This document shows, one piece after another, positions 6,740 through 6,857 of a DNA stretch of 6,857 nucleotides (positions are counted from its first letter, which is position 1; every line of letters begins with the position of its first letter). Both the position numbers and the translations under genes were made by a program. The notes under the pieces were generated by a model that was given only the letters and a program-made list of their open reading frames with translations, did not search any database and was not told the origin of the DNA. The DNA comes from Desulfobacteraceae bacterium (GTDB taxonomy: Bacteria; Desulfobacterota; Desulfobacteria; Desulfobacterales; UBA11574), in assembly GCA_013203195.1 (NCBI GenBank), contig JABMQM010000212.1:1-6857 (forward strand), read 5' to 3'.

Positions 6740-6796
6740 GGAGCGCTACGCTTGAAGAGCACTTCGTTTGAGGAGCACTTCGTTTGAGGAGCGTCC
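6740..6796 (+). repeat. 16-bp tandem repeat, three full copies plus a partial
   Basis: Three consecutive 16-bp units occupy 6740-6755, 6756-6771 and 6772-6787. The second and third differ only at the first base (A/G before GAGCACTTCGTTTGA); the first is diverged (GGAGCGCTACGCTTGA). A partial fourth (GGAGCG) follows at 6788. The segment 6837-6851, read on the minus strand, resembles the unit at about 11 of 15 positions, giving an inverted copy on the far side. No gene is seen in this 3' stretch. Confidence 0.7.
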
Positions 6797-6803
6797 TGGC
6801 GGC

Positions 6804-6841
6804 CTTGAGGGGTATTGATAAAAAGACTTTTCCCCCTTAAG
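6804..6841 (+). terminator. Possible terminator-like hairpin after the ATPase gene
   Basis: CTTGAGGGG (6804-6812) pairs with CCCCTTAAG (6833-6841) as a 9-bp stem with one G-T wobble. The 20-base loop contains a small AAAA-GAC-TTTT hairpin. It starts 77 bases after the last stop, a reasonable place for operon termination, but no T-run follows the stem on the + strand, so intrinsic termination is unproven. It may instead be part of the repeat element around it. Confidence 0.3.
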
Positions 6842-6857
6842 CGAAGCGATCCTAAAG

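Noticed and set aside
6740..6796. CRISPR-like array
   Set aside because: The units are 16 bp and directly adjacent with no spacers, and no cas genes are present.

Overview
The window carries a compact four-gene run on the + strand (322-6727), flanked on both sides by short non-coding stretches rich in repeats. Base composition is moderate, start sites are ordinary ATG with Shine-Dalgarno sequences, and the long hybrid kinase has a PAS/HisKA/HATPase/REC design of the kind common in Desulfobacterota. I therefore favour an anaerobic deltaproteobacterium-like organism (Desulfobacterales or a relative). This is an inference from gene style; the window has no taxonomic marker.

Layout. Positions 1-133 hold an imperfect palindromic element with 32-bp ends, and 134-321 is a leader with a perfect 15-bp hairpin just before the first gene. 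The genes are: a soluble hybrid histidine kinase with a receiver domain at each end (322-2784); a membrane-anchored sensor histidine kinase (2781-4607); a STAS-domain, anti-sigma-antagonist-like protein (4653-5018); and a GspE/PilB-family assembly ATPase with an N-terminal MshEN-type domain (5015-6727). Two junctions are 4-base ATGA overlaps. The third is a 45-bp gap with a tandem 8-bp repeat. After the last stop there are 130 bp with 16-bp repeats and a hairpin, and no gene is visible.

Working model (inference). The membrane kinase senses a periplasmic or membrane cue and has no receiver of its own. The hybrid kinase has an N-terminal receiver that could accept phosphate from it, and a C-terminal receiver that could be loaded by its own histidine. 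No DNA-binding or enzymatic output response regulator is encoded here. The remaining partners are the STAS protein and the secretion/pilus ATPase, which suggests signalling that acts on a type IV pilus or type II secretion-like machine by protein contact, possibly with a cyclic-di-GMP input at the ATPase. The families are individually well known; the tight linkage of these four is the point of interest.
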